DNA of 64,000 nucleotides from Bacillus sp. FJAT-29790 (GCF_019039215.1 NZ_JAHNZZ010000002.1:125869-189868); one strand, 5' to 3'. Shown: positions 42,812-51,006, counted from the stretch's first letter. Notes: generated by a model not told the origin, from the sequence alone. Numbers and translations: made by a program.

Positions 42812-42838
42812 TGTAACCATTTTTAACCACTATTTAAC
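42812..42838 (+). promoter_or_regulatory. PhoP-box-like triple repeat
   Basis: GTAACC, TTAACC and TTAACA recur every 10-11 bp upstream of a TATAGT (-10 candidate at about 42860) for the exported-protein gene. The pattern resembles PhoP boxes (TTNACA spaced by ~5), although other OmpR-type regulators use similar repeats. Confidence 0.4.
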
Positions 42839-42897
42839 ACCTTCCATTCAATTCAAATGTATAGTAAAGATATTCCAAAGAGAAAGAAGGAGTTAAG

Positions 42898-43824
42898 ATG
42901 AAGAAAAAAATTATGGCTTTTACAGGGACTGTGGCACTTGCATCAATGCTAATGGCTAGTGGGGCTCAGGCTGTTGAGTCGCCCAAGGAAACAACCGTTT
43001 CAGCTGTACAATCAGTGAATTATAATGGCACGGACCAAGCAACAGAACGATTGAAGCAGCAAATTAGTTTATTGGAACAGGCGGTTGCTCCGGTTTCGGC
43101 GAAAGACGCAGCTGCCAAGTGGGCGAAAGCTTTGTCCGATCGAAATGGAGCTTATCAATTTGCTTTATTTACAGAAGCCTATAAGAAAACAACACTCCCA
43201 TATTTTGAATATGAAGGCTGGGTAACAGGTGGCTCAAGTCCATGGGTCAACGATTTAAAAATAAAAGAGGAAAAAAAGGTAAACCAATCGACCTACACGT
43301 TTAAAATTGAGTTTAAACTTCAGTCATCAACTGGCTCTTATGGGAAGGAAAGCGCAACAATAACTGTCAAACAGGTAAATAAAAACTGGTACATCGATAA
43401 AGCTGATCTTAAAGCAGATTCTGCCTTAATTATCCGCACACCTTATGAAAATAATATGACGATATACAAAGCAGCTGAATATTCTTTCTCTATTCCCGCT
43501 TCGTGGACTAAGAAATATAATGTCACAGAAAAAAATGGAAACCTTGTGTTTAAGTACAAACCAAAAAATACCTCAATAAGTGAAAGAACCCTTTTTAGTA
43601 TCGATAAAATTAAAGAAACGGTTTGGGAAAAGGACGGATATTCTGAAGGTTTATATAAACAGCTAGGAGTGAAGGATGGGTATGTCTATGCGATGCTGCC
43701 AGCTAGCGAGAACCAATATGCTGATCGTCCAAATAGTGTCGAGTATAGAGAGTTCCATGATATGTCCCTTCAATTCAATATGATACCTGCAACGTTTAAG
43801 TTTGAAAATAATAAAACTAAATGA
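42898..43824 (+). CDS. Exported protein of unknown function
   Basis: 308 residues. Signal peptide MKKKIMAFTGTVALASMLMA with likely cleavage after SGAQA (about 25). Residues ~60-175 have an NTF2-like feel (DAAAKWAKALSDRNGAYQFALF, ending in VNKNWYIDKADL), then a second beta-rich domain to the end. AAGAAGGAG precedes ATG 42898. Monocistronic. A similar two-domain layout occurs in Bacillus cell-wall or sporulation accessory proteins, but no family can be named. Confidence 0.7.
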   Translation: MKKKIMAFTGTVALASMLMASGAQAVESPKETTVSAVQSVNYNGTDQATERLKQQISLLEQAVAPVSAKDAAAKWAKALSDRNGAYQFALFTEAYKKTTLPYFEYEGWVTGGSSPWVNDLKIKEEKKVNQSTYTFKIEFKLQSSTGSYGKESATITVKQVNKNWYIDKADLKADSALIIRTPYENNMTIYKAAEYSFSIPASWTKKYNVTEKNGNLVFKYKPKNTSISERTLFSIDKIKETVWEKDGYSEGLYKQLGVKDGYVYAMLPASENQYADRPNSVEYREFHDMSLQFNMIPATFKFENNKTK

Positions 43825-43870
43825 GAATGAAGAACCCTTTATTAAAATAAACATTTATAGAGGTGTTTTC

Positions 43871-44002
43871 GTGGAGATAACTAGATATTCGTGGGCAACA
43901 GTATTCATTGAATCAAGTAGAAGTTCAGTCTTAATTGACCCATTAGGCGATGAAATCCCTAATCAGGAAAAACTGTTGGCAGCGCGCCTTGAGTTGTTGT
44001 AA
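43871..44002 (+). pseudogene. Truncated metallo-beta-lactamase-fold protein (N-terminal 43 residues)
   Basis: GTG 43871 after AGAGGTG. The product opens MEITRYSWATVFIESSRSS, then VLIDPLGDE: the first two strands of an MBL-fold hydrolase (VFIESGxxSVLIDP). It stops after 43 codons, before the HxHxDH motif. A terminator overlaps its end, so it looks like a deletion that joined the gene start to a terminator. Confidence 0.6.
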
Positions 44003-44022
44003 AATGCAACTCAAGGTTTTTT
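43987..44022 (+). terminator. Terminator after the truncated MBL fragment
   Basis: CCTTGAGTTG (43987-43996) pairs perfectly with 44007-44016, followed by TTTTTT. Confidence 0.85.
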
Positions 44023-44153
44023 CATTGCAGAAAAATTCCAATACTCCCTTTGATTAAGAAGATAATCGAGGATGTCATTTCTTTTATATTGCTCCATGCT
44101 CCAACCAATGTAGAAATATAAATGCATTGCGCCATAAAGAAGGATGCAATAGT

Positions 44154-44273
44154 ATGGGAGCGGGAATGATTCAAATCTTTAATTTTGAGAACGAGCTTAT
44201 CTCAGATAGAATTAAAAAGGATGAAACTGAATTAGGATTAGTTCACTGGCCTGTAGAGTTTGACAATTGTTGA
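44154..44273 (+). CDS. Possible small ORF coupled to the kinase-like gene
   Basis: 39 residues, MGAGMIQIFNFENELISDRI at the start and HWPVEFDNC at the end. AAGGATG lies upstream at loose spacing. Its stop TGA overlaps the ribosome site of the next gene. It may be a remnant of a larger gene. Low certainty. Confidence 0.35.
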   Translation: MGAGMIQIFNFENELISDRIKKDETELGLVHWPVEFDNC

Positions 44274-44289
44274 AGGAGAGAAAGTAAAC

Positions 44290-44901
44290 ATGCCAATAAA
44301 TGAAATACAAAAGCTCATAAAAGCCGATTGTAAAAATCGCAGTTTTATATTAGGAATTGATGGTTTAGGAGGAGCAGGGAAAACAACCTATGTCCAGTCA
44401 GTTTTAGATATTTTTGAAAAAAAAGGCATTAACGCAGTCGTTTTACATATGGATGATTTTATCCAGCCTGAAAAGATACGCTATGATTCTGCTAAAGAGG
44501 AATGGTATTGTTACTATTACTTGCAATGGAGGTATGATTACTTCATATCAGAAATTTTGACGCCCATTCACTTGGGAAAGGAAATTCAAAAGGAAATAGA
44601 ATTATATGATAAAACGACAGATACATATAAAAAACACTATATAGAAATATCGAGGGATACAGTCGTCATAATAGAGGGGATATTTTTACAACGGCCTGAA
44701 TTAAGTCCTTATTTTGACTATGTTATTTTTATAGATCTCCCCAAGGAAGAACGATTAAATAGAGTGATAAAAAGGGATACATATATTGGCGGGAATCAAG
44801 CCATCCAAGAAAAATATGAGCAGCGTTATTTCCCTGCGGAAGAAAAGTATATGACAGACTGTTCTCCTGCAAAAAGAGCGAATTATATTATAAGGACCTA
44901 A
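44290..44901 (+). CDS. Uridine-kinase-like P-loop protein
   Basis: 203 residues. Walker A GLGGAGKTT near residues 22-30, HMDDF motif near 50 (substrate base) and the lid region PKEERLNRVIKRDTYIGG. This is the pattern of the uridine kinase/phosphoribulokinase group of small-molecule kinases. ATG 44290 is chosen because GAAGGAGA is at 44272-44279, inside any longer frame. True substrate unknown. Confidence 0.78.
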   Translation: MPINEIQKLIKADCKNRSFILGIDGLGGAGKTTYVQSVLDIFEKKGINAVVLHMDDFIQPEKIRYDSAKEEWYCYYYLQWRYDYFISEILTPIHLGKEIQKEIELYDKTTDTYKKHYIEISRDTVVIIEGIFLQRPELSPYFDYVIFIDLPKEERLNRVIKRDTYIGGNQAIQEKYEQRYFPAEEKYMTDCSPAKRANYIIRT

Positions 44902-45116
44902 AGGTTACAAAAACGAAATGGCGTATTTACGCCACCATGTACTATGAAGACTATATGACATACTTAAGCCAAACTAACACAATATGGTGGCGCGAGCAGA
45001 GCAAAACTTCACTTGCTTATTAAGCAAACCAGTCTATTTGCAGATGAGATTGGCTATAACTTATTAAGTTAAGCGGCGCTCCGTCCCCATTTCTTTCATC
45101 GAAAGGTTACAAAACG
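44899..45116. other. Segment bracketed by a 14-bp direct repeat
   Basis: AAAGGTTACAAAA plus CG occurs at 44900-44915 (with one extra A) and 45102-45116. Between them is a ~187-bp segment with CGCCACCAT (44930-44938) inverted as ATGGTGGCG (44994-45002). It looks like an inserted or duplicated piece directly upstream of the sigX control region. Confidence 0.4.
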
Positions 45117-45162
45117 TAACAGAAGATCATCTTAATCTGTTACCGAATTGTAACCCTTTTTG
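45105..45162 (+). promoter_or_regulatory. sigX control region: nested inverted repeats and autoregulatory promoter
   Basis: GGTTACAA (45105-45112) pairs with TTGTAACC (45148-45155), and GTAACAGA (45116-45123) with TCTGTTAC (45136-45143); a T-run follows, so it can act as a terminator or attenuator. TGTAAC (45149-45154) is the -35 motif of SigX promoters and has CCAC 16 bp further on, a near match to the CGAC -10, suggesting autoregulation. Confidence 0.55.
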
Positions 45163-45236
45163 TTTCCATCCCACTTATGATGAAAGCATATCAAATAATA
45201 TCAAGACGATTTTATGGGCTAGGTTGGGTGAAAGAT

Positions 45237-45779
45237 ATGCAAGAAGCAGATTTTAATCATTTTTATCAAAAGTATCATGGCCATCTATTTCAGTTTTTGT
45301 TTTATATGGTGAATGACCGTGCCTTAGCGGAAGATCTTGTTCAGGAAGTATATATTCGTGTATTGAAGTCATATGACCGCTTTGAGGGAAAGAGCAGTGA
45401 AAAGACTTGGCTATTCTCAATCGCTCGAAACGTTGCCATTGATTCTTTCCGAAAACAGAGAAGCTTGAAGCAACGTGTCTTAGGAAAATTCAATTTGAGC
45501 ATATATGAGCTGAGCGATCAAAAGCCATTACCTGAAGAAATAGCTTTAGCAAAAGAAGAGATAGGTTATTTGTATGACTGTTTGCAACTTTGTAGCATTG
45601 ACCAGAGGATGGTCATTATTCATCGCTACATCCATAAGAATTCAATTGCTGATACAGCTATAAGTTTAGGCTGGAGTGAAAGCAAAGTAAAAACAACACA
45701 GCACCGTGCGTTAAAAAGACTAAAGAAACATATTCAAGAACGAGGGATGGGATTGCCAGGTCATGCCAGTGGACAATAA
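45237..45779 (+). CDS. sigX: ECF sigma factor, SigX-like
   Basis: 180 residues from ATG 45237 (GGGTGA upstream), which matches the start of SigX as I recall it; an in-frame ATG at 45177 would add 20 residues but lies at the expected transcription start. Region 2: HLFQFLFYMVNDRALAEDLVQEVYIRVLKSYDRFEGKSSEKTWLF in two stretches with SIARNVAIDSFRKQ; region 4: SLGWSESKVKTTQHRALKRLKKH. These are near-identical to SigX. SigX directs cell-envelope and cationic-peptide-resistance genes. No RsiX anti-sigma gene follows. Confidence 0.88.
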   Translation: MQEADFNHFYQKYHGHLFQFLFYMVNDRALAEDLVQEVYIRVLKSYDRFEGKSSEKTWLFSIARNVAIDSFRKQRSLKQRVLGKFNLSIYELSDQKPLPEEIALAKEEIGYLYDCLQLCSIDQRMVIIHRYIHKNSIADTAISLGWSESKVKTTQHRALKRLKKHIQERGMGLPGHASGQ

Positions 45780-45856
45780 AATTTTTTCTATATCCCATCT
45801 ATTTCCTATATTGTAAAATATAATTAGATAAAGTAATTAAATGTGAGGTTTGATAT

Positions 45857-46564
45857 ATGAAGGATGGGAAGATTTTAGTTGTAGAAGACGAAGTGTCAAT
45901 ACGGAAACTAATTGTTTTTAATCTGCAGCGTTCTAATTTCGATGTCCTTGAAGCGGGAGAAGGGAAGACTGCGTTAATGCTCGTGAAAGCTGAGGAGCCA
46001 TCTCTTATTGTGTTGGATTTAATGCTGCCGGATATGGATGGCTTTGAAATCTGTACACAGCTTAAAGAAAATCATCCCGATCTTCCAGTTATCATCGTTT
46101 CGGCACGAGGGCAGGATATGGAAAAGATCATGGGCCTTGAACTCGGAGCGGATGATTACATTGTTAAGCCTTTTAACCCCCTTGAGCTGGTTGCAAGAAT
46201 CAGGTCCGTGCTAAGGAGAACGAGAATGGAGTCTGTTAAGGAACAGCGAAACAAAATCAAATCAGGTCCGTTCAATCTTGAAATTAAAACACAGCGTATT
46301 TATAAGAACGGGAAGTTGTTAAAACTAACCGCTCGCGAGTTTCAGTTAATGAAGCTTTTTCTTGGAAGAGTGAATGAACCTATTACAAGAGATGACCTTC
46401 TAGATGAAATTTGGGGATTGGATTATTTTGGCGATTCTAAAACAGTAGATGTCCATATTCGCAGATTAAGAGAGAAAATTGAAGAAGATCCGTCTAACCC
46501 CATTTTTCTAAAAACGATATGGGGTTTTGGCTATTCATTCCAAGAGAGTGTGATGGAGGAATGA
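45857..46564 (+). CDS. OmpR-family response regulator
   Basis: 235 residues. Receiver domain with EDE acidic pocket, phospho-Asp in LIVLDLMLPDMDGFE (about 53) and Lys in VKPFNP; winged-helix domain with LTAREFQLMKLF and DVHIRRLREKIEEDPSNP. PhoP/ResD/YclJ type. GTGAGGTTTGAT precedes ATG 45857. It overlaps its kinase by 4 bp. Target genes unknown; TTAACC-type repeats nearby are candidates. Confidence 0.9.
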   Translation: MKDGKILVVEDEVSIRKLIVFNLQRSNFDVLEAGEGKTALMLVKAEEPSLIVLDLMLPDMDGFEICTQLKENHPDLPVIIVSARGQDMEKIMGLELGADDYIVKPFNPLELVARIRSVLRRTRMESVKEQRNKIKSGPFNLEIKTQRIYKNGKLLKLTAREFQLMKLFLGRVNEPITRDDLLDEIWGLDYFGDSKTVDVHIRRLREKIEEDPSNPIFLKTIWGFGYSFQESVMEE

Positions 46565-47934
46565 AGAAAGGCATTAAGCGAAGGCTTGTCTGGAGTAATT
46601 TGTTATTAATTATTGTTACTGTTGCTCTATTTGAAACGATTATTTTATCGGGATTAATGTACTATTATCAAGGAAGCATTAAACAAACGTTAAAGGATCA
46701 AGGAGCGATGTTCTCCTCCTTTTATGAACAAGAGCTCATTAATGCTCCACTAGAGGATCAGGCCGAACAGTTATTGTACCAATATAAATTTTTAGTGAAT
46801 GTGCAAGTTCAGCTCATTAATCAGAACGGAAATGTAGTGGCAGAGACACAGAAAAGCCAGCAAAGAAATATTCTTCATTTAAACGATGTTAAAAGTGGAT
46901 TAAGCGGAACGACAGGGTATCTTACTAGTAAAATAGAAGGTGAAAAAGTGTTATCAGTTACCCACCCCTTAATAGCCGGGGGAAATAGCCTAGGGGCTAT
47001 CCGCCTAACGACCTCAATGGAGCAATTAAATGAAGTCTTTTTAAAAAACGCAGTCGTTCTGTTGTCTGTTGGGGGAATTGTTATCATCATTGCTGCCTCG
47101 CTGGGCTTTTTTTTGGCCAACACAATTACCAAGCCGGTCAGCCAAATAACAAGGGCTGCTAAGGAGATGGCTGCCGGCAAATTTTCAACAAGAGTAAAAA
47201 AGGAAAAAGATGACGAGATCGGAAAGCTGGCAGAAACACTCAATTTTATGGCGCAGCAGGTTCAACAGCATGAACAATTTAAAAATCAATTTATCGCCTC
47301 TGTCAGCCACGATTTGCGCACCCCTCTCACCTCTGTAAAAGGGTGGGCTGTCACCTTGCATTCGATGACTCAAGATCAATTTTTTAAGGAAGGTCTTGAA
47401 ATTATTACGGATGAAAGCGACCGCTTAAATCATCTTGTTTCGGATTTACTTGACCTTTCCAGCTTATCGAGCGGCAAGCTTTCTTTCGATTTTGAGGACA
47501 TAGACATAGCTGCTTTGATACATGAAGTCGTTCACCAGTTTGAACCGAGAGCGGCCGGAAAAGATATCTCTTTAGTAACCCAGCTCGGTGAAAATATTGG
47601 ATTGATTCGAGGTGACCGAAACAGATTGAAGCAAGTATTGCTTAACCTGCTTGATAATGCCCTTAAATTTACCTCACCCGGTGGATCGATTCGCATTCTT
47701 CTTGAGAAGAGGGTTGACACTGTCTTCATTCATATTATTGATACGGGCATCGGAATTTCCAAAGAAGATTTGATCGACGTGAAAGAAAAGTTTTTCAAAG
47801 GGAAAACGAAAGGGTCTGGAACTGGTTTAGGGCTGGCCATCTGTGAGGAAATTATGAAAGGTCATATGGGGGAATTTGTGTTGGATAGTGAAGAAGGTAA
47901 GGGGACGACGGCAATAATTAGCTTTCCTCTGTAA
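46561..47934 (+). CDS. Sensor histidine kinase (HisKA type)
   Basis: 457 residues. TM1 about 12-34, extracellular sensor ~35-160, TM2 about 162-185, HAMP (ANTITKPVSQITRAAKEMA), HisKA with SVSHDLRTPLTSVKG (phospho-His), and HATPase with N box LLNLLDNALKF, DTGIGI and GSGTGLGLAIC. ATG 46561 overlaps the regulator stop. It senses an envelope-side signal by architecture; ligand unknown. Confidence 0.9.
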   Translation: MKKGIKRRLVWSNLLLIIVTVALFETIILSGLMYYYQGSIKQTLKDQGAMFSSFYEQELINAPLEDQAEQLLYQYKFLVNVQVQLINQNGNVVAETQKSQQRNILHLNDVKSGLSGTTGYLTSKIEGEKVLSVTHPLIAGGNSLGAIRLTTSMEQLNEVFLKNAVVLLSVGGIVIIIAASLGFFLANTITKPVSQITRAAKEMAAGKFSTRVKKEKDDEIGKLAETLNFMAQQVQQHEQFKNQFIASVSHDLRTPLTSVKGWAVTLHSMTQDQFFKEGLEIITDESDRLNHLVSDLLDLSSLSSGKLSFDFEDIDIAALIHEVVHQFEPRAAGKDISLVTQLGENIGLIRGDRNRLKQVLLNLLDNALKFTSPGGSIRILLEKRVDTVFIHIIDTGIGISKEDLIDVKEKFFKGKTKGSGTGLGLAICEEIMKGHMGEFVLDSEEGKGTTAIISFPL

Positions 47935-47941
47935 CTAATTA

Positions 47942-47958
47942 TTAACCTTTTCTTAATC
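47942..47958 (+). promoter_or_regulatory. PhoP-box-like pair before the lipoprotein gene
   Basis: TTAACC (47942-47947) and TTAATC (47953-47958), 11 bp apart, start 7 bp after the kinase stop. Possible site for the adjacent response regulator. Confidence 0.3.
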
Positions 47959-48026
47959 GATTACTAGCGATTTCTCTTTCAATAACGACTAAAGTCAAGA
48001 TAGAAGGAGAAATGGAGGAATGAAAA

Positions 48027-49742
48027 ATGAAAAAGCAACGAGCCTCATTAATATCTCTAGTCGTAGCAGGCACCCTAGTTTTGGGTGGATGCAATTTTTT
48101 GCCTGAGCCGACAAGTCTTATACAAGCGCCTGCACATGCCAGTGCCGACTCTGAAATCAATCAAAGCCTGGACACACTTGCCAAACGGTATTTACCAAAG
48201 GGGACAGAGCTTTCTATTCCTAATGCACCAATTGGAGCGAGCGCCGTCTTATCAGCTGATTTTGAGGGAGATGGACAAAAGGAAGTAGTCGTCCTCTATC
48301 ATTCAAAAGACGCAGAGAATCAAGTTGGAGCATTTGTTTTAAAAAAGAAGAAGGGAAACTGGGAAAAAGTATTTGCGAAGAAAGGGTCTGGGTATGAGAT
48401 CAGTTGGGCGAGTGTGGCTGACGTAACAGGTGATGGAAAGAATGAGCTGTTGCTTGGCTGGAAAGTGGGGAGCCTGGCAGGAAACGTGCTTGAAATTTAC
48501 ACTTGGGAAAAAGAGGGCTTTAAAATCCTGCAAAAAATAAATTACCATCAATTGGAGGAAATCCGATTTAGTGATGAACCAATGACAAGGCTTGCCGTCT
48601 GGAAAAAGGATATTGGAGACGCGTATGATATCGAATTGCTGAAATGGGAAAAAGATCGTTTCGTAGCTGATGAAGCTCATTATCCTTCCTATTTTCCAAA
48701 GGCGGTTAAATATTATGAAGGGCGAACTGAGGCCGTTCCTAATGCCGCTTATTATTGGTATTATCTTGCTGATGCCCAATTAAAAGCTAACCACCCTGAG
48801 CTTGCGTATAGTGCTGTTACAAAAGGAATGGAGAATAAAATGGTCGTTCCTTCCTATGACAAATTTGCAGAGCTGAAAGAAACGATAGAAGCAAAACTTT
48901 CTGAACTAGGGAATGATATTCAATATGAAATTCGTGATGCTAGAATCCATCTTGCTATACCTAAAGAAATTGCACCATATGTAATGATCGAAGAAGAAAG
49001 TGGCCCTCATAACAACTATATTGTTTCCGCTTTCGTTTCACCGAAGCAAAGAGAGAAACAATTATTATTCGCAGTGGAAATTTATGCAAAAGACATGATT
49101 CAGGATCGTGATGAGATTGGGCTTGAAAGCTTAGCGGAAACCGAACAATTTTTATATTATGTAAAAAGAAACAATGAAGAATTTATTCATCACAAAGATT
49201 CTAGTACGTATGAAATTTACGAAAAGGCATTCGCTTTAAAGGACAAAATCATTCAGAGCATAAAGCCTGGGAGTGTTTATCCGATATACAGCAGCCGCGA
49301 GGAAGAAACGGTTATCCAAATGACAACTGAAGCAGTGAATAAATACTGGTATGTTGTCAGAGGAGGGGAAATGCCTGAGGGGCATATTGAATCATTTCCT
49401 ATTAATGGGTTAGATTATCGTTATATGGGATCCGATTTAGATACGAAATCCAAGCTAGTTAACTATCTGTCTGAATCATATGCTTATGATTCGATCCAGT
49501 CATATATAAAACGAGCTGGAATTGTCGAGCATAATGGAATCCTTGCTCAGCCTAATGCGGATGGAGGCTCCATTGCATCTTACGATAAAGCCACTGTTGT
49601 TCAGTCAACAGGAAATGGGATAATGGCAGAATTTGATCTCAAAGTACCACTTGGTGATAGCTTAATATATGAATTTATTCATATCGAATTTCAAAAGACA
49701 GAGGATGGGTGGAGAATTTCCTCTGATCCAGGCACATTCTAA
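48027..49742 (+). CDS. Large lipoprotein with FG-GAP/VCBS-like repeat region
   Basis: 571 residues. Lipobox LGGC with Cys22. Residues ~65-150 contain ADFEGDGQKEVVVLY and ADVTGDGKNELLLGW, the D-x-D-G-D-G Ca2+-binding pattern of beta-propeller FG-GAP repeats. The rest is mixed and unfamiliar, ending in IEFQKTEDGWRISSDPGTF. GGAGGA at 48014-48019 precedes ATG 48027. It lies 92 bp behind the two-component genes in the same direction and may be their target or an accessory sensor at the membrane surface. Confidence 0.78.
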   Translation: MKKQRASLISLVVAGTLVLGGCNFLPEPTSLIQAPAHASADSEINQSLDTLAKRYLPKGTELSIPNAPIGASAVLSADFEGDGQKEVVVLYHSKDAENQVGAFVLKKKKGNWEKVFAKKGSGYEISWASVADVTGDGKNELLLGWKVGSLAGNVLEIYTWEKEGFKILQKINYHQLEEIRFSDEPMTRLAVWKKDIGDAYDIELLKWEKDRFVADEAHYPSYFPKAVKYYEGRTEAVPNAAYYWYYLADAQLKANHPELAYSAVTKGMENKMVVPSYDKFAELKETIEAKLSELGNDIQYEIRDARIHLAIPKEIAPYVMIEEESGPHNNYIVSAFVSPKQREKQLLFAVEIYAKDMIQDRDEIGLESLAETEQFLYYVKRNNEEFIHHKDSSTYEIYEKAFALKDKIIQSIKPGSVYPIYSSREEETVIQMTTEAVNKYWYVVRGGEMPEGHIESFPINGLDYRYMGSDLDTKSKLVNYLSESYAYDSIQSYIKRAGIVEHNGILAQPNADGGSIASYDKATVVQSTGNGIMAEFDLKVPLGDSLIYEFIHIEFQKTEDGWRISSDPGTF

Positions 49743-49749
49743 AATAGGG

Positions 49750-49783
49750 ACAGCAGCTACGATAGTGGGCTGCTGTTTTTTTG
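49750..49783 (+). terminator. Terminator of the lipoprotein gene
   Basis: ACAGCAGC (49750-49757) pairs with GCTGCTGT (49769-49776), then seven T. Confidence 0.88.
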
Positions 49784-49801
49784 TACTTTCAATCTGAGTA
49801 A

Positions 49802-49928
49802 CTGATAAAAAAGGAATTCGCTGATATATTTGAAAGTACGCTGATAAAATACCAAAAGTCGCTGATATATTTGAAAAGTCGCCGATAAAATACCAAAATT
49901 CGACGATATATTTTAAAAATGAGCGATA
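49802..49928. repeat. Phased array 2 of (C)TGATA units
   Basis: Seven CTGATA-type motifs (some CCGATA, ACGATA, GCGATA) start at 49802, 49821, 49841, 49862, 49882, 49903 and 49923: steps of 19, 20, 21, 20, 21 and 20 bp. Alternate units are followed by TATTTGAAA or AAATACCAAA, giving a 41-bp double unit. It begins 18 bp after a terminator, as array 1 does. Confidence 0.75.
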
Positions 49929-50050
49929 TTGGCAGTCTAAGTACCAGTCAAGTCCGCTGTTTTATAGAAAGATGATCAATACGCTCTTTTTTACTTTATA
50001 CCGTAACATCTGGCTACTGATAAGTTTTCTTTATCTAGATAAGGAGTAAT

Positions 50051-50242
50051 ATGGCGACTAAACTTTTTAAAAGCTTTGTCAAAGAAAAAAACAAAGAGCC
50101 GGAAGGGCTCTTTGCTCAATATTTTACTAGAAAAAGGAATAGGAGGAAGATCAGCATCTGGCAAATGAGTATAATTAGGAACACTGCTATGATAAAAGAT
50201 AGGTATTTTCTAGATTTGAGTTTTTTCATCGTATTTGTCTAG
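50051..50242 (+). CDS. Possible 63-residue basic protein
   Basis: ATG 50051 is six bases after ATAAGGAG, a good site. The sequence is Lys/Arg-rich (RKRNRRK) with a hydrophobic C-terminus. A hairpin AAAGAGCC/GGCTCTTT lies within it. No family known; it may be fortuitous. Confidence 0.35.
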   Translation: MATKLFKSFVKEKNKEPEGLFAQYFTRKRNRRKISIWQMSIIRNTAMIKDRYFLDLSFFIVFV

Positions 50243-50251
50243 ATTATCCCC

Positions 50252-50725
50252 TTATTTGATAATTCTTTTTGCTCCTACATAACAATTCTTCCAATAAGCT
50301 GAATTCATTGACTGGACTTTGACGCCATTTGATGTTGCCCCGACAAATTGTTGATTCCCGATATAGACAGCTACAAATGAAACCGATTTTCCATTTGTTT
50401 GATAGAATACTAAATCGCCTGGCTGAAGCTGATTCACTTTTACGCTTGTGCCTAATTTATATTGATCTGCACTTGTTCGGTGCAGTTTCACTTTTAAGCT
50501 ATTAGCATAAACATACTGTGTGAATCCTGAAGCATCAAAACCATTTGGTTTGGTTCCGCCATATTTAAATGGGGAGCCAGTGAATTTCTGGGCATAGGAG
50601 GCAACCTGCTGACCCTTTGTTTGCGCTGCTTCTGCTTGCAGGCCGAACAATGATGAAAACATAACCGCTAAAGCCGTGACGAGAGCTAATACAAACGATG
50701 ATTTTTTTACTGATACACTTGCCAT
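50252..50725 (-). CDS. Secreted NlpC/P60-fold protein lacking catalytic residues
   Basis: 157 residues. Signal peptide with cleavage likely after QAEA (about 33). The NlpC/P60 fold is clear: SPFKYGGTKPNGFDASGFTQ, LQPGDLVFYQT, VAVYIGNQQFVGA. The catalytic Cys of FDCSG is Ala65 (codon GCT on the coding strand), and the His of HVGIYIG is Phe117 (TTT). Active family members cut peptidoglycan stem peptides; this one should bind but not cut. The frame is intact with a good signal, so it appears maintained as a pseudoenzyme. Confidence 0.88.
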   Translation of the reverse strand: MASVSVKKSSFVLALVTALAVMFSSLFGLQAEAAQTKGQQVASYAQKFTGSPFKYGGTKPNGFDASGFTQYVYANSLKVKLHRTSADQYKLGTSVKVNQLQPGDLVFYQTNGKSVSFVAVYIGNQQFVGATSNGVKVQSMNSAYWKNCYVGAKRIIK

Positions 50726-50871
50726 AACAAATCCCTACCTTTATTCTTTTATTTTTCCTACACAATTGATGATAAAGGATAAAGGAATTTAATGGGTTTC
50801 TAAATAGTTAAAAATGATTACATAAAGGTTAAAAACCAAGCCCTGAACTCACTGTCTCCCCAACATGAACA

Positions 50872-50912
50872 AAAACAATGGATTTGTCTTTCTTTGGTGC
50901 CTGACACTTTTT
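50872..50912 (+). repeat. Repeat R3, copy before the marR operon
   Basis: GATTTGTCTTTCTTTGGTGC then CTGACAC, matching the R3 core; located between the divergent NlpC-like and marR genes. Confidence 0.6.
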
Positions 50913-50963
50913 TCTTGACTGCGTTTGGGAATGGGAGTAGATTTAAATAAAACATTTGCGGAT

Positions 50964-50979
50964 TGTTCTAAAATGAACA
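50964..50979. promoter_or_regulatory. Probable MarR operator
   Basis: TGTTC-TAAAAT-GAACA, an inverted repeat 28 bp before the marR start, with TTCTAA repeated at 50966 and 50981. Location and size suit autorepression by the MarR protein. Confidence 0.5.
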
Positions 50980-51006
50980 GTTCTAATATGGATGAGGTGG
51001 AATAGT

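Noticed and set aside
44030-44170. Minus-strand frame with protein-like sequence (YGAMHLYFYIGWSMEQYKRN)
   Set aside because: No ribosome site, no start upstream of the most protein-like part, and it ends within the terminator; too weak to call.
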